DNA from: Hahella chejuensis KCTC 2396
GTDB lineage: Bacteria; Pseudomonadota; Gammaproteobacteria; Pseudomonadales; Oleiphilaceae
Assembly (NCBI RefSeq): GCF_000012985.1
Contig: NC_007645.1
Coordinates: 4,672,581-4,736,580 of the forward strand
Length of the DNA: 64,000 nucleotides
Reading direction: 5' to 3'
How positions within the stretch are numbered: position 1 is the first letter of the stretch; the number at the start of each line of letters is the position of its first letter. Both the position numbers and the translations under genes were made by a program. Below, in pieces: positions 27,601 to 37,709 of the stretch. The notes under the pieces are model-generated. The model searched no databases and was not told where the DNA came from. It was given only the letters and a program-made list of their open reading frames with translations.

Positions 27601-28584
27601 TCAGTTACCGATCATGCCCATTTCCCGATAGTATTTTTCAGCGCCGGCATGCAGCGGCGCCGTCAGACTATCGAAGATCATCTGCTCTTTCTTCAGATTA
27701 GCCAGCGCGGGATGCAGGCGTCGAAACAGGTCGAAATTCTCGAAGACCGCCTTCACCACACTGTAAACCACCTCATCCGAAACCGCCGCAGTCGTCACAA
27801 AGGTGGCTCCGACGCCGAAGGTGTTCACATCGCGTTCGTTGCCCCGATACATCCCGCCGGGAACAACTGCGCGGCGATAGTAGGTATTGGCGCGGATAAG
27901 TTTATCGATCTCCGCCCCCTCTACCGACACCAGTACGCTGTCACATAAAGTGGTCGCCTCTTTCACCGCACCGCTTGGATGACCGACGATGTACAACATC
28001 ACATCAATCTGCCCCGCGCAGAGCGCCCGCGGTTGTTCGATGGCCTTGATTTCGGAGGCGGACTTGAAGTCATTGAGAGACCAGCCATAGGCGTTCATCA
28101 AAACTTCCATCGTCCCCCGTTGCCCGGAGCCTTCATTGCCTACATTGACCCGCTTGCCTTTCAAGTCCTTGAAACTTTTCACATTGGCGTCTTTGCGCGC
28201 AACGATAGTAAAAGCTTCAGGGTGGATCGCGAATACCGAGCGCAACTCTTTATGAGGCCCGGCCTCTTTGAAAATACTGCTGCCATGATAGGCATGAAAC
28301 TGCCAGTCGGACTGCACAACTGCAAAGTCCACTTCTCCAGCGCGTAGCGCGCGGAGGTTGTAGGGTGATCCGTCTGTGCTTTCAACGAAACAGCGAAAGC
28401 CGTATTCCTTGCTGGACTTATTCACCAACCGGCAAATGGCGCCGCCGGTAGGAAAGTACACTCCGGTTTCATTGCCGGTAGCGATACTGATATGAGAGGG
28501 CGTGTCTGCGGAGTACGTCAATGTGGCGCAAAGAGCTGCAATGCTCAGAACCAAGAAGCGCAGCATAGCGTTAATCAATGGCAT
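27601..28584 (-). CDS. TAXI-family TRAP transporter solute-binding protein
   Basis: The protein has an N-terminal signal peptide (MLRFLVLSIAALCATLTYSA) and the TAXI pattern: ISIATGNETGVYFPTGGAIC, DFAVVQSDWQFHAYHG, GKRVNVGNEGSGQRGTMEVL and YIVGHPSGAVKEA. It binds a small organic acid or amino acid in the periplasm. The partner TRAP membrane subunits are not next to it. ATGs at 28584 and 28566 are both usable; TTG at 28608 opens the frame. It lies downstream of the MMPL gene on the same strand. Confidence 0.85.
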   Translation of the reverse strand: MPLINAMLRFLVLSIAALCATLTYSADTPSHISIATGNETGVYFPTGGAICRLVNKSSKEYGFRCFVESTDGSPYNLRALRAGEVDFAVVQSDWQFHAYHGSSIFKEAGPHKELRSVFAIHPEAFTIVARKDANVKSFKDLKGKRVNVGNEGSGQRGTMEVLMNAYGWSLNDFKSASEIKAIEQPRALCAGQIDVMLYIVGHPSGAVKEATTLCDSVLVSVEGAEIDKLIRANTYYRRAVVPGGMYRGNERDVNTFGVGATFVTTAAVSDEVVYSVVKAVFENFDLFRRLHPALANLKKEQMIFDSLTAPLHAGAEKYYREMGMIGN

Positions 28585-28771
28585 TGGGAGATGAGTACCT
28601 GCTTTCAAGACTGCTTTACGTATACTGGGTGATGTACAGGCCTGCGAGCCGCATTACCACCCAATTTACTATTCAATTCCAGACGCTTACCAATTAATTA
28701 TAGTCAAAGAAGGACCCTTGACCGGGCCCTGTACATTACAGAGATGTAGGACGGCGACAGCGCCTGACGTC

Positions 28772-31165
28772 TCAGACGCCCCTTTCCGCAGCTCTCGCTT
28801 TGGCGACCATCTTCTCCGGATTAAGCAGAAAACGGGCCAAAGCCGGCAATAGCCACAATGCGCCCACCATGTTCCAGAGGAACATGAAGAACAGCAGCAG
28901 CCCCATATTCGCCTGCAGTTTGATGGGCGAGAATATCCAGGTGCATACGCCAATCGCCAGTGTAATGCCGGTGAACATGACTGCTTTACCTGTGGAGCGC
29001 AACGTTTCGAAGTACGCATCCTGCAGGCTTTTTCCTTCAAGAATATAGTGCTCAAACTTGGTGTAGATATAGATGCCGTAATCCACGCCAATGCCCACTC
29101 CCAGTGCAATCACCGGCAAGGTCTCGACTTTGATGCCGATCCCCATCTGCGTCATCAGCGCCTCGCACAGAATCGAGGTCAACCCCAGAGGCACGACGAT
29201 GCACAACACCGCCCTGATAGAACGGAACGTGACAAAGCACAATACGCTCACCACCGAGTAAACAAAGACCAGCATCAGGTCTTTGGCTTTAGAGATAACC
29301 TGATTCGTGGCGGCATCGACGCCGGCGTTACCCGCCGCCAGCAGCAATTGGTAGTCTTCACTGGCGTTATCTCGAGAGAAAGCTTCTACTGTGTCCACTA
29401 CCCGCTGCAAGGTTTCCGCTTTATGGTCTTCAAGGAAAGCCAACAACGGCGTCATGCTGCAGTCAGAGTTCACCAGCCCGGATGGCGCACGCTGGATGGA
29501 AGAGTTGATAATCTGCTGATTGCGGGACAGTTCGTACCACTTGAAGTTGCCTTCATTTAGCGCTTTGGTGACGATTTTGGAGACCGTCGCCAGCGAGGCC
29601 GTCGACTCTACGCCCGGCGTGTTCTCCAACACCCACTGCAGCTCATCCATGGCTTTCATGACAGGATAACTGGAGCATTTCTCCTTATCTGTCCTCACCA
29701 TCACCACCATTACATCCGAGCTGGTGCTGTAGTTGTTGATAATGAAGTCATTGTCGCGGTTGTATCTGCTGTCGGGGCGCAGCTCGGGAGCGCCTTTATC
29801 CAGATCGCCGATCTTCAGTCCCTGCTTGTAGTAAATACCCAGACCGGCGCCGACCAATGCGATCAACAAAGATACTCGCGCCACCGAGGGATGAGCGAAA
29901 TAGGACATGCGCAGCCATTTGCGGTCGCGCCCCTCGCCCCGGTCCTTCTGGTGTTTGACCCCGGACTTGGTGATGCCAACATAGGAAAGAATAATGGGAT
30001 GCAGCACCAGGTTGGTGACAATGATCACCGCTACGCCAATACTGGCGGTGACGGCGAGATCCTTGATGACGTCGATCTTAATGAACAGAAGCGTCAGGAA
30101 CCCCATCGCATCGCTGACCAAAGCCAGCATGCCCGGAATATACAGCGCCCTGAACGCCAGGCGCGCAGATGTGGTGGCGTCAAAACCGCGGGCTGACTCA
30201 ATGGTCATCGCATTGACGATTTGCACGCCATGACTGATGCCGATAGCGAACACCAGGAACGGCACCAGAATGGAGTATGGGTCTATCCCATATCCCAGCA
30301 GCCGCAAAATGCCCACCTGCCAGATAACCGCCACAATGGAAGCAAAAACTGGCGTCAATGTGCCGGACCAACAGCGCGAATACCAGTACAACAGTACGAT
30401 AGTGAGAACGATGGCGACCAGGAAGAACAACACGACGGAGCGCATTCCTTCGATCAAATCTCCCAGCTTCTTCGCGAAACCAATCGCGTAGATTCGAACA
30501 TTGGGATTCTGCGCCTGAAATTTCTCCCTGATATTGGTTTCCAGATCACGGGAAAACTGCTCGTAATTCAATGATTGCCCGGTATCCGGGTCGATTTCCA
30601 ATAGAGGCGCATAGATAATAGCGGAGCGGAAATTGTCCGCCACCAGCCTGCCCACCTCACCGGAGCGCAGAATATTCTGGCGCAGCTTGTCCAGACTTTC
30701 CTGGCCGCCATTGTAACCATCAGGAATGACTGTGCCGCCTTGAAACCCTTCTTCAGTGACCTCCACCCAACGCACATTAGGGGTCCACACAGAACGCACG
30801 CCGGAGCGATCCACGCCGCGCAAATAAAACACCTCGTCTGTGATTTGCTTCAGGGTCTCCATGTAGGAGTCGGTGAAGATATCTCCCTCCTCGACCGCTA
30901 CAGCAATGCGGATGGAATTGCCCAGATTTTCCAGATCGTCCCGATTCTCAAGCATATTCTGGATGTAAGGGTGCTCCAGCGGTATCAGCCTTTCAAAGCT
31001 GGAGTCCGGCTTGATTTTGGCGGCGCTATAGGCCATGAAAACAGTAATCGCCAGGAAAGCGATAAGAATGACCAGGCGATTGTTAAACACCAGCCGTTCC
31101 AGCCACGGCTCGGCTTTGGGCGTTAAGATGAAGTGATCGCCTTGATCGTGCAACTTGTTCGACAT
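28772..31165 (-). CDS. MMPL/RND-superfamily transporter
   Basis: This 797-residue membrane protein has the two-halved RND layout. A first membrane segment (LVILIAFLAITVFMAYSAAK) is followed by a large periplasmic loop, then five segments including FLVAIVLTIVLLYWYSRCW and YSILVPFLVFAIGISHGVQI. The second half repeats this with GVGIGVDYGIYIYTKFEHY. MMPL proteins move hydrophobic substrates across the inner membrane, driven by protons. It is preceded by YCF48-like and DUF1329 genes on the same strand, a set that occurs with hydrocarbon or lipid-related gene clusters. The substrate is unknown. Confidence 0.88.
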   Translation of the reverse strand: MSNKLHDQGDHFILTPKAEPWLERLVFNNRLVILIAFLAITVFMAYSAAKIKPDSSFERLIPLEHPYIQNMLENRDDLENLGNSIRIAVAVEEGDIFTDSYMETLKQITDEVFYLRGVDRSGVRSVWTPNVRWVEVTEEGFQGGTVIPDGYNGGQESLDKLRQNILRSGEVGRLVADNFRSAIIYAPLLEIDPDTGQSLNYEQFSRDLETNIREKFQAQNPNVRIYAIGFAKKLGDLIEGMRSVVLFFLVAIVLTIVLLYWYSRCWSGTLTPVFASIVAVIWQVGILRLLGYGIDPYSILVPFLVFAIGISHGVQIVNAMTIESARGFDATTSARLAFRALYIPGMLALVSDAMGFLTLLFIKIDVIKDLAVTASIGVAVIIVTNLVLHPIILSYVGITKSGVKHQKDRGEGRDRKWLRMSYFAHPSVARVSLLIALVGAGLGIYYKQGLKIGDLDKGAPELRPDSRYNRDNDFIINNYSTSSDVMVVMVRTDKEKCSSYPVMKAMDELQWVLENTPGVESTASLATVSKIVTKALNEGNFKWYELSRNQQIINSSIQRAPSGLVNSDCSMTPLLAFLEDHKAETLQRVVDTVEAFSRDNASEDYQLLLAAGNAGVDAATNQVISKAKDLMLVFVYSVVSVLCFVTFRSIRAVLCIVVPLGLTSILCEALMTQMGIGIKVETLPVIALGVGIGVDYGIYIYTKFEHYILEGKSLQDAYFETLRSTGKAVMFTGITLAIGVCTWIFSPIKLQANMGLLLFFMFLWNMVGALWLLPALARFLLNPEKMVAKARAAERGV

Positions 31166-31216
31166 TCAAGTTTCCCCTGTCTGATTGTTCTACTGTGGGT
31201 TGCTATCGAACTATGG

Positions 31217-32356
31217 CTAGTTCAGCTTGCTTATGCTTTTGAGGACGTTCACGCCACCCTCGCCGACTAGCAATAATTGGTCGGAAGACAAGAAGGCCGC
31301 CCCCAACAGACCTTGGCGGTCCGGCTGCGGGTGAACCTTAAAGTCCTCGCCGAAATTCTGACTCAACAACATAACGCCGGAGTTGCCCACCACCGTCATC
31401 CGCCCGTTCTCACCCACTGCCGCCCCTATCAGCGACTCTTCCACATCGACGCCAACCCGCTCCCAGGTCGAGCCGGAGTCCTGGGAATAGAACAAATGCC
31501 CACGCAGACCAAATACAAACACTTCATTGACATTGCCATTGCCGCTCACCCCGAACAGCGAGCCGTCATAGGGCGACTCCAGTGTTTCCCAAGTCGCGCC
31601 AAAGTCCGTTGAGCGGAAAACGTATCCCGCCTCACCGACAATAAACATGGCTCCGCCGGTGATCTGCGCAATCGCGTTCAAGTGAAAGCGTTCGGTGTTT
31701 TCCAGCCTGGGCGCCCAGTTGGTCCAACTGACCCCGCCGTCTTCCGTATGAAAGAAGAAACCATAGGCGCCAACAACGAAACCTTCTTGCGCGTTTTTAA
31801 ACCAAACGTCGAGCAAGGGTTTACCCGGCCCGACTTCCGCATCCGCCATGGCGTCCTCAAGAGCGAAGTTAGCGTCTTCCAGTTGATATTCCAGATCCGA
31901 CGCCTCTTCTTCCGGCGCCGTCTCCAGCTGCTCCTTCAAATTCGCCACGCGCTTTTGCGCCTGAGCGATAACCATCTCATTCGCGGCGAAACCGTCAAAC
32001 TGCTTACTCCAATTGACGCCGCCGTCTTCGGTATGCAGCACCACTGCGCCATGGCCCACCGCCCAACCTTGCTTGGCGTCAACAAAATACAGAGAGGTCA
32101 ATAATGTCGATACAGGGGAGTTGGACTGAGTCCAGCTTCCGCCCTGATCATCTGAATAAATGATATGCCCCCGCTGCCCAACCGCCACCAGGCGGTCGCC
32201 GGCCTTCGCCACATCCACCAGCAACGTGGACGGAGCCAGCTCAGTTTTCATTGCCGGGGTGCTAAGCACATCCCCCGCCAGCGCCCAAGGAGAGTTCAGC
32301 GACGCACATAACGCGCACGCGAACGTCATTTTCCGCAGAACCGTCGTTAACTTCAT
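31217..32356 (-). CDS. YCF48/BNR-repeat exported protein
   Basis: The 379-residue protein has a signal peptide (KMTFACALCASLNSPWALAG) and repeated BNR-type blades with S/E-D-G-G-x-S/T-W: YSDDQGGSWTQSN, HTEDGGVNWSKQF, HTEDGGVSWTNWA, STDFGATWETL and SQDSGSTWERVG. A helical insert (about residues 125-175) splits the propeller. YCF48-like proteins in bacteria often accompany MMPL transporters and DUF1329/DUF1302 proteins, as here. It probably acts as a periplasmic or surface assembly factor for that system. Confidence 0.85.
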   Translation of the reverse strand: MKLTTVLRKMTFACALCASLNSPWALAGDVLSTPAMKTELAPSTLLVDVAKAGDRLVAVGQRGHIIYSDDQGGSWTQSNSPVSTLLTSLYFVDAKQGWAVGHGAVVLHTEDGGVNWSKQFDGFAANEMVIAQAQKRVANLKEQLETAPEEEASDLEYQLEDANFALEDAMADAEVGPGKPLLDVWFKNAQEGFVVGAYGFFFHTEDGGVSWTNWAPRLENTERFHLNAIAQITGGAMFIVGEAGYVFRSTDFGATWETLESPYDGSLFGVSGNGNVNEVFVFGLRGHLFYSQDSGSTWERVGVDVEESLIGAAVGENGRMTVVGNSGVMLLSQNFGEDFKVHPQPDRQGLLGAAFLSSDQLLLVGEGGVNVLKSISKLN

Positions 32357-32470
32357 TTATTCCTGCCTTTTTCTGAGCCCATCACTGTCTACGCCCACTT
32401 CTTCCTTTTACACATTGCGCCTCACGACGCCCCTTAAAAATTAGCCGCTATCGCGCCAACTGCAAGCGCA

Positions 32471-33856
32471 CTAGCGTATGCCGCGCCGCCGCAGCGATTG
32501 CGGACTGAAGTAACGGCGGTCTGGAACCTCATTGGTGAACACCCGCGTGGAGCGCTCCTCGCTGTCGAGGCCCTGTACGTGATATCGGCGCGCCTGCAAA
32601 TCGTAAAACACGTCCAGCGCCGTCCATGTGGAAGGCAATTCGTAGAAATTTTTCAGAAACGCCATACTGACTCGCCATAGTTCTCCACGACCATCGTATT
32701 GGTCCACCAAGGCGATATTCCAGCTGTCCTCATCGATATAAAATACGCGCCGGGAATAAATATGCCGCTCGCCCGCCTTGAGTTTAGCCTCAACCACATG
32801 CACGCGGTGCTTTTCAAAGCGGGTGTAGTCAGGATTGATATGGGAAACGCCCAGCACATCCGCATACTTCAAACCAGCCTGTGATATTTGATAGCTGTTG
32901 TAGGGGATATACATTTCCTTCAACCCCAGATAATTCCAGTCGTATCGATCCGGGGCGCCGTTGTACATATCCGTGTCGTCCGCCGTACGCAGATTATCCG
33001 AGGCGGCGATGGGCGAGTCATAGGCCAGATTCGGAGCCCTTCTGACGCGCCTTTGTCCAGCGTTATAGCCCCATGCCTGTCGGGGCTCTTTCACCTGATC
33101 GAGGGTTTCATGGACCAGCACCGCGCCACCGGCAAGACGCGCAGGGGAAATGGTGAAGGATAGATAATAAAAAAGGATATTCTTCAGATCCTTCTCGCTG
33201 CCTTCCGGATTATAAAAATTCCAGAATACCTCCTGCTGAGAGTTGACCAGACTGAACTCGCCGTTGCGCTGCACCGCGGTTTCCGATGCGCGACGGGTGA
33301 CGAAAACGCCGCGCCAGCGGGTAAGGTGGTTCCAGACAGCCTGCAGCGCCTTACGTTCGTTCGAACCGTGCAGGACAGGGAACGGTATGCCGCCATAAGC
33401 GCCAGTCACGCCATTTCCATCTTTAGTCAACTCTGCGTTAACGGCGTTCTCGTAGGTATTCTGATTCACCCAATCCGGCGCAGAGTGTGAACGTCGGGTG
33501 ACATACAGCGGAATCTTGAATGTGGTGGGATAGGTCTTGAATAGCGCCTTCAGCCCTTCGCTCAAGTATTTTTCGTACTGGGTGAAGTTCTGCGCGGTAA
33601 TCGTCTCTTTAGGCTTATCTTCTTTGAAGGGGTCAGGATGGTGCTGCCCCTCGCGTTGATATTCTTTCGGCGGCTGGGCGATCCCCCCTTCCCAGCGGGG
33701 GATATCCGCGCCGTTACCTTCGCGGATTGCGCCAAAAGGAGTGAGCTCTCCCGTTAGTTTTTTGGCTTCAGTGGGACTTACAGCCGCCCCTGCGCAGGCG
33801 GCGTAAAAGGAAAACAGCAACAAGCTTCCAAGCAGTATTTTTTTATTCTGCATCAT
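32471..33856 (-). CDS. DUF1329 outer-membrane-associated protein
   Basis: The 461-residue protein starts with a signal peptide (KKILLGSLLLFSFYAACAGA) and has the DUF1329 pattern: LTGELTPFGAIREGN near the start, GTPFPVLHGSN-like GGIPFPVLHGSNERKALQAV, and VEAKLKAGERHIYSRRVFYI with a late SWNIALVDQYDGRGELWRV. DUF1329 proteins resemble LolA/LolB-like lipid-binding folds and are usually encoded with a DUF1302 outer membrane protein. No DUF1302 gene is adjacent. Together with the YCF48 and MMPL genes it probably forms a hydrophobic-compound transport module. Confidence 0.85.
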   Translation of the reverse strand: MMQNKKILLGSLLLFSFYAACAGAAVSPTEAKKLTGELTPFGAIREGNGADIPRWEGGIAQPPKEYQREGQHHPDPFKEDKPKETITAQNFTQYEKYLSEGLKALFKTYPTTFKIPLYVTRRSHSAPDWVNQNTYENAVNAELTKDGNGVTGAYGGIPFPVLHGSNERKALQAVWNHLTRWRGVFVTRRASETAVQRNGEFSLVNSQQEVFWNFYNPEGSEKDLKNILFYYLSFTISPARLAGGAVLVHETLDQVKEPRQAWGYNAGQRRVRRAPNLAYDSPIAASDNLRTADDTDMYNGAPDRYDWNYLGLKEMYIPYNSYQISQAGLKYADVLGVSHINPDYTRFEKHRVHVVEAKLKAGERHIYSRRVFYIDEDSWNIALVDQYDGRGELWRVSMAFLKNFYELPSTWTALDVFYDLQARRYHVQGLDSEERSTRVFTNEVPDRRYFSPQSLRRRGIR

Positions 33857-34090
33857 AGATACTCTTATTCCTAATCGAAGACAGCTGGATTATTGAACGA
33901 CTCTTTCGGCGGACGCAGCGCTCAGCTGAGTGATTGAGCGCCGGACTTAGAGGTCCCCTCCTGCTTTATTCTTATTTTGCTCTGCTTCAACAGGGCTTTA
34001 TTGTATGTAAAAGCTTAGTTTAGCAACAAATTTTGTCTATTCCTCCGGCACTTAGCCAACTTTTATCGACATTTTCTCTACAAATTACGC

Positions 34091-36751
34091 CTATTTCAGA
34101 CTTTTTGACACCACTTCGTACGCATCTCTGGACAGGCCGGGGTGCGCCATGATTTCCTGCAACTCTTTTTGCATGAGCGCAGAACGCTGCGGCTCTAATT
34201 TGCGCCAGCGAGTCAGAGGGGTTAGCAGACGCGAAGCGATTTGCGGGTTCAAGCCGTCCATCTTAATGATCCATTCGCGCAGGAAACGATAGCCGGAGCC
34301 ATCCGCTGCATGAAAATGCCTCCAGTTCTGACCGCCGAAAGTTCCGATAACTGAGCGAACCTTGTTTGGATTACGCTCAGAGAACAACTCATGCGCCGTC
34401 AAAGCCTGGATGCTGTCCAATGCGCCATGGCGCTCACTGGCCGCCTGCACGCTGAACCACTGTTCCATGACCAGCTGATCTTTCTTCCACTTACACAGGA
34501 AGTCGGCCAAAGCAGACTGCGCCGCTTCAATATCAGGACCGTTCACCAAAGCAGCTAAAGCGCCGAACTCGTCCGTCATAGTTTGCGCCTGCTGCATCTG
34601 CAACTTCGCCAAGGCGACGGACTCTTGCGCGCCACCTTGCGCGAGCAGCATCAAACAGGCGTTCTTATAGGCGCGCAAGCCCATGGAAACGCTATCTAAC
34701 GCATTGCCGGATTGCGCATGCAGTTGGCGATATTTACTCAACAACAGCTCCGACAAAGAAGCGCCGATTCGCTCATGCACGCGTTGACGGGCATTGAGAA
34801 TGGCGTCGACATGAACCACCTCAGCCTGCTCCGCCAGTAAAGATACGCCAGGAACCTGCACCATCTTCGCCAGCATGGCGTGATCGCCCTTGTCATCCAG
34901 CAATACTTGACGCATTGCGTCAATGTAGCGCTCGTCGATGTCGACCTGCTCGCCTTTCAGTTCAGCGTTTATCAATTCATTGAAGACAGAAACAGCCAGC
35001 TTCTGCCCCGCGTCCCAACGGTTGAAGCCGTCGCTGTCGAAAGACATGAGGAAGGTGAGCTGATTTCTGTCGTAGGGATAGTTCAAGCGCACTGGCGCAG
35101 AGAAACTGCGCAACAGCGAAGGCGTTGGTTTTTCCGTCACCCCGGTGAATACAAAGCTCTGCTCAGACTCCCGCACCAGTATATTGCGCGTGAGGTCGCC
35201 ATCCGCGCCGGATGCGTCGCCCTGCCCTGCTTTCAGCGTCAGTGGCATGTCTTTGCCAGAGCCGTCCAGCAAGCCAACCGCCAGTGGAATCTGGAACGGC
35301 TGTTTTTCCTGCTGCCCCGGCGTGGGAGGGCAGCTTTGCTTGACGTCGAGTCGATACTCGCTTGTCTCAGCGTCATAATGATCCGTCACCGTCAATACCG
35401 GAGTACCGGACTGGCTGTACCAACGCTTGAACTGAGTAAAGTCCTGGCCGCTGACTTCCTCCATACAGGCGACGAAGTCGTCAGTAGTCACCGCCTGACC
35501 ATCAAAGCGGGAGAAGTACAAGTCAGAGCCTTCGCGAAACTTCTCCGGCTCCAGCAGCGTGTGCAACATGCGCACGACTTCACTGCCCTTCTCATACACG
35601 GTCAGCGTATAAAAGTTGGAGATCTCCATGTAGGAGTCCGGACGCACCGGATGCGACATAGGGCCTGCGTCCTCGGCGAATTGCATAGTACGCAGCAGGG
35701 CGACATCTTCAATTCGTTTCACAGCGCGCGAGTGCATATCCGCAGAAAACTCCGCGTCACGGAATACAGTGAAACCTTCCTTCAGGCTCAACTGAAACCA
35801 GTCACGACAGGTCACCCGGTTGCCGGACCAGTTATGGAAGTACTCATGCGCGACAATCGCTTCTATACGCTGGAATGCGCTGTCTGTGGAGGTCTCTGGG
35901 TTCGCCAGCACGCAGGAAGAGTTGAAGATGTTCAACCCTTTGTTTTCCATCGCGCCCATATTGAAGTCGCTGACGGCGACAATATTGAAAATATCCAGGT
36001 CGTACTCGCGACCATACACCTCTTCGTCCCAAGTCATGGAGCGCTTGAGAGAGTCCATGGCGTGGCTGCACTTATTCAGGTCCTGCGGCTCAACATAGAT
36101 ACGCAGCTGCACTTCGCGACCGCTCATGGTTGTGAAGCTGTCTTCCACCCACTCCAAGTCGCCAGCGACCAACGCGAACAGATAGCAGGGTTTCTTGAAA
36201 GGGTCTTCCCATTTCACCCAATGGCGATCTCCGCTCTCGCCAGAGGCGACAGGGTTGCCGTTGGACAGCAGCACAGGATAACGGCTCTTCTCCGCTTCGA
36301 TGGTGGTAGTAAAAGAGGACATCACATCCGGGCGATCCAGATAATAGGTAATGCGACGAAAGCCTTCCGCCTCGCACTGAGTGCAGAACATGGAGCTGGA
36401 GCGATACAGTCCTTCCAGACAAGTGTTTTCCTGCGGCTTGATCCAGGTTACCACGGTCAGCACAAACTGCTTGGGCAAACGCTCCAGTCTGAGCGTCTCA
36501 TCGTCCAGCTGATACTCATCCGGGTTCAGCGTGCGCCCATCCAGCAGCAAGCGCTCCAGCTGCAACTCAACGCCATCCAACTCCAGAACATCACGAAACG
36601 CATCGGCGTCAGGGTTACGTCTGATATGCAGCTGCGAGGTGACTCGGGCCCCGTCTTCATAAAGCTGGAAGTTCAGGTCCGTGGCGTCGATCAAAAAGTC
36701 CGGTTTGCGATAATCTTTCAGGTAAATAGTGCGAGGTTGACTTTCTTTCAT
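34091..36751 (-). CDS. pepN: Aminopeptidase N
   Basis: Read from the ATG at 36751 (MKESQPRTIYLKDYRKPDFL) the protein has 886 residues, normal for PepN. It has the exopeptidase motif GAMEN (266-270), the zinc motif HEYFH (302-306) with the third ligand Glu at about 325, and the all-helical M1 C-terminal domain. It removes N-terminal residues from peptides in the cytoplasm. An upstream in-frame ATG at 36799 would overlap the end of the DUF2797 gene. Confidence 0.97.
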   Translation of the reverse strand: MKESQPRTIYLKDYRKPDFLIDATDLNFQLYEDGARVTSQLHIRRNPDADAFRDVLELDGVELQLERLLLDGRTLNPDEYQLDDETLRLERLPKQFVLTVVTWIKPQENTCLEGLYRSSSMFCTQCEAEGFRRITYYLDRPDVMSSFTTTIEAEKSRYPVLLSNGNPVASGESGDRHWVKWEDPFKKPCYLFALVAGDLEWVEDSFTTMSGREVQLRIYVEPQDLNKCSHAMDSLKRSMTWDEEVYGREYDLDIFNIVAVSDFNMGAMENKGLNIFNSSCVLANPETSTDSAFQRIEAIVAHEYFHNWSGNRVTCRDWFQLSLKEGFTVFRDAEFSADMHSRAVKRIEDVALLRTMQFAEDAGPMSHPVRPDSYMEISNFYTLTVYEKGSEVVRMLHTLLEPEKFREGSDLYFSRFDGQAVTTDDFVACMEEVSGQDFTQFKRWYSQSGTPVLTVTDHYDAETSEYRLDVKQSCPPTPGQQEKQPFQIPLAVGLLDGSGKDMPLTLKAGQGDASGADGDLTRNILVRESEQSFVFTGVTEKPTPSLLRSFSAPVRLNYPYDRNQLTFLMSFDSDGFNRWDAGQKLAVSVFNELINAELKGEQVDIDERYIDAMRQVLLDDKGDHAMLAKMVQVPGVSLLAEQAEVVHVDAILNARQRVHERIGASLSELLLSKYRQLHAQSGNALDSVSMGLRAYKNACLMLLAQGGAQESVALAKLQMQQAQTMTDEFGALAALVNGPDIEAAQSALADFLCKWKKDQLVMEQWFSVQAASERHGALDSIQALTAHELFSERNPNKVRSVIGTFGGQNWRHFHAADGSGYRFLREWIIKMDGLNPQIASRLLTPLTRWRKLEPQRSALMQKELQEIMAHPGLSRDAYEVVSKSLK

Positions 36752-36795
36752 AGTAATTATGCTCAAGTGTTCCGTAGGCGAGCTTCCATATGCGC

Positions 36796-37656
36796 TCAAG
36801 CGGCGACTGAAACTTCGTATGATGTAAATTTGCGAACGTTAATGCAGCCAGTATCCAAAATCAGATACTGTCCTTTGATACCAAGTAATGTACCACTAAC
36901 TTCCGGCTCTTTTTCCGGGTTTAGACTAACCACCTTCTGCGGATACTGCATCACCGGGAAAGCGATGTCGACCACATCCGCAGAGGTTAAAATTTCCATA
37001 CTATCCGCGCCTTCTGCACGTCGTAAGCCTTCAAGCGAACTTTCCAGCTCCGCCAGTAAACGATCTCTTTCCGCAATCATATCCAATGGCTCAGGATCGC
37101 CCTTGAGCATCGCGCGCCAGTTAGTTCTATCCGTCACCGACTGGCGAAACACCTCCTCCACCAAGCCTGACATTCGTCGCGTGGTGACTTCCATGATGGG
37201 GAGAGCCTGTGTTGCGCCCTGATCAATCCAGCGCGTAGGTATTTGAGTTTTACGAGTGATGCCGACTTTCACTCCTGATGAGTTGGCCAGATACACCACA
37301 TGGGGAACCATACAGTGGGTTTCCCCCCACTCAGGCTCCCGACAGGTGCCGGCGAAAAAGTGGCATTTTTCCGGACTCATAATGCAGCTGTCGCAACGCG
37401 CCAGTTTTTTGAAGCAGGGAAAACAGAACCCCTGACTGAAGCTCTTTTTCGTCGAGCGGCCGCAATGATTGCAGACAATCTTACCGCTGAATTTAATCTG
37501 AAGTGATTTGCCGAGCAGAGGATTCAACTCCACCCGTTCATCGCCAACCACCAGACTGTAGTTGACGGGGTTATCGAGCTGGCTGAACATTTTCTCCAGA
37601 CAGCCTTGAGCTACTTCCCTCAAGTGAGTCCCCTTGGTTCTAAATTCATCTCTCAA
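36796..37656 (-). CDS. DUF2797 domain protein
   Basis: The 286-residue protein has a cysteine-rich part (CNHCGRSTKKSFSQGFCFPC, then CDSC and CHFFAGTCREPEWGE) that would bind zinc, followed by HVVYLANSSGVKVGITRKTQ and PTRWIDQGATQALPI. The second part resembles a GIY-YIG nuclease-like core in the DUF2797 family. Function is unknown. It is upstream of pepN and downstream of the YeaC-like gene, all on the minus strand, the order seen in related gammaproteobacteria. Confidence 0.88.
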   Translation of the reverse strand: MRDEFRTKGTHLREVAQGCLEKMFSQLDNPVNYSLVVGDERVELNPLLGKSLQIKFSGKIVCNHCGRSTKKSFSQGFCFPCFKKLARCDSCIMSPEKCHFFAGTCREPEWGETHCMVPHVVYLANSSGVKVGITRKTQIPTRWIDQGATQALPIMEVTTRRMSGLVEEVFRQSVTDRTNWRAMLKGDPEPLDMIAERDRLLAELESSLEGLRRAEGADSMEILTSADVVDIAFPVMQYPQKVVSLNPEKEPEVSGTLLGIKGQYLILDTGCINVRKFTSYEVSVAA

Positions 37657-37709
37657 TTATTGTTATTGTCGAAACGCGCGCTCCCGTCACGACGGAGGCG
37701 AAGCTTCAA

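Noticed and set aside
34880-37222. A 780-codon plus-strand open frame opposite pepN and DUF2797.
   Set aside because: It is antisense to two clearly identified genes, has no matching domain, and long antisense frames are common in this base composition.
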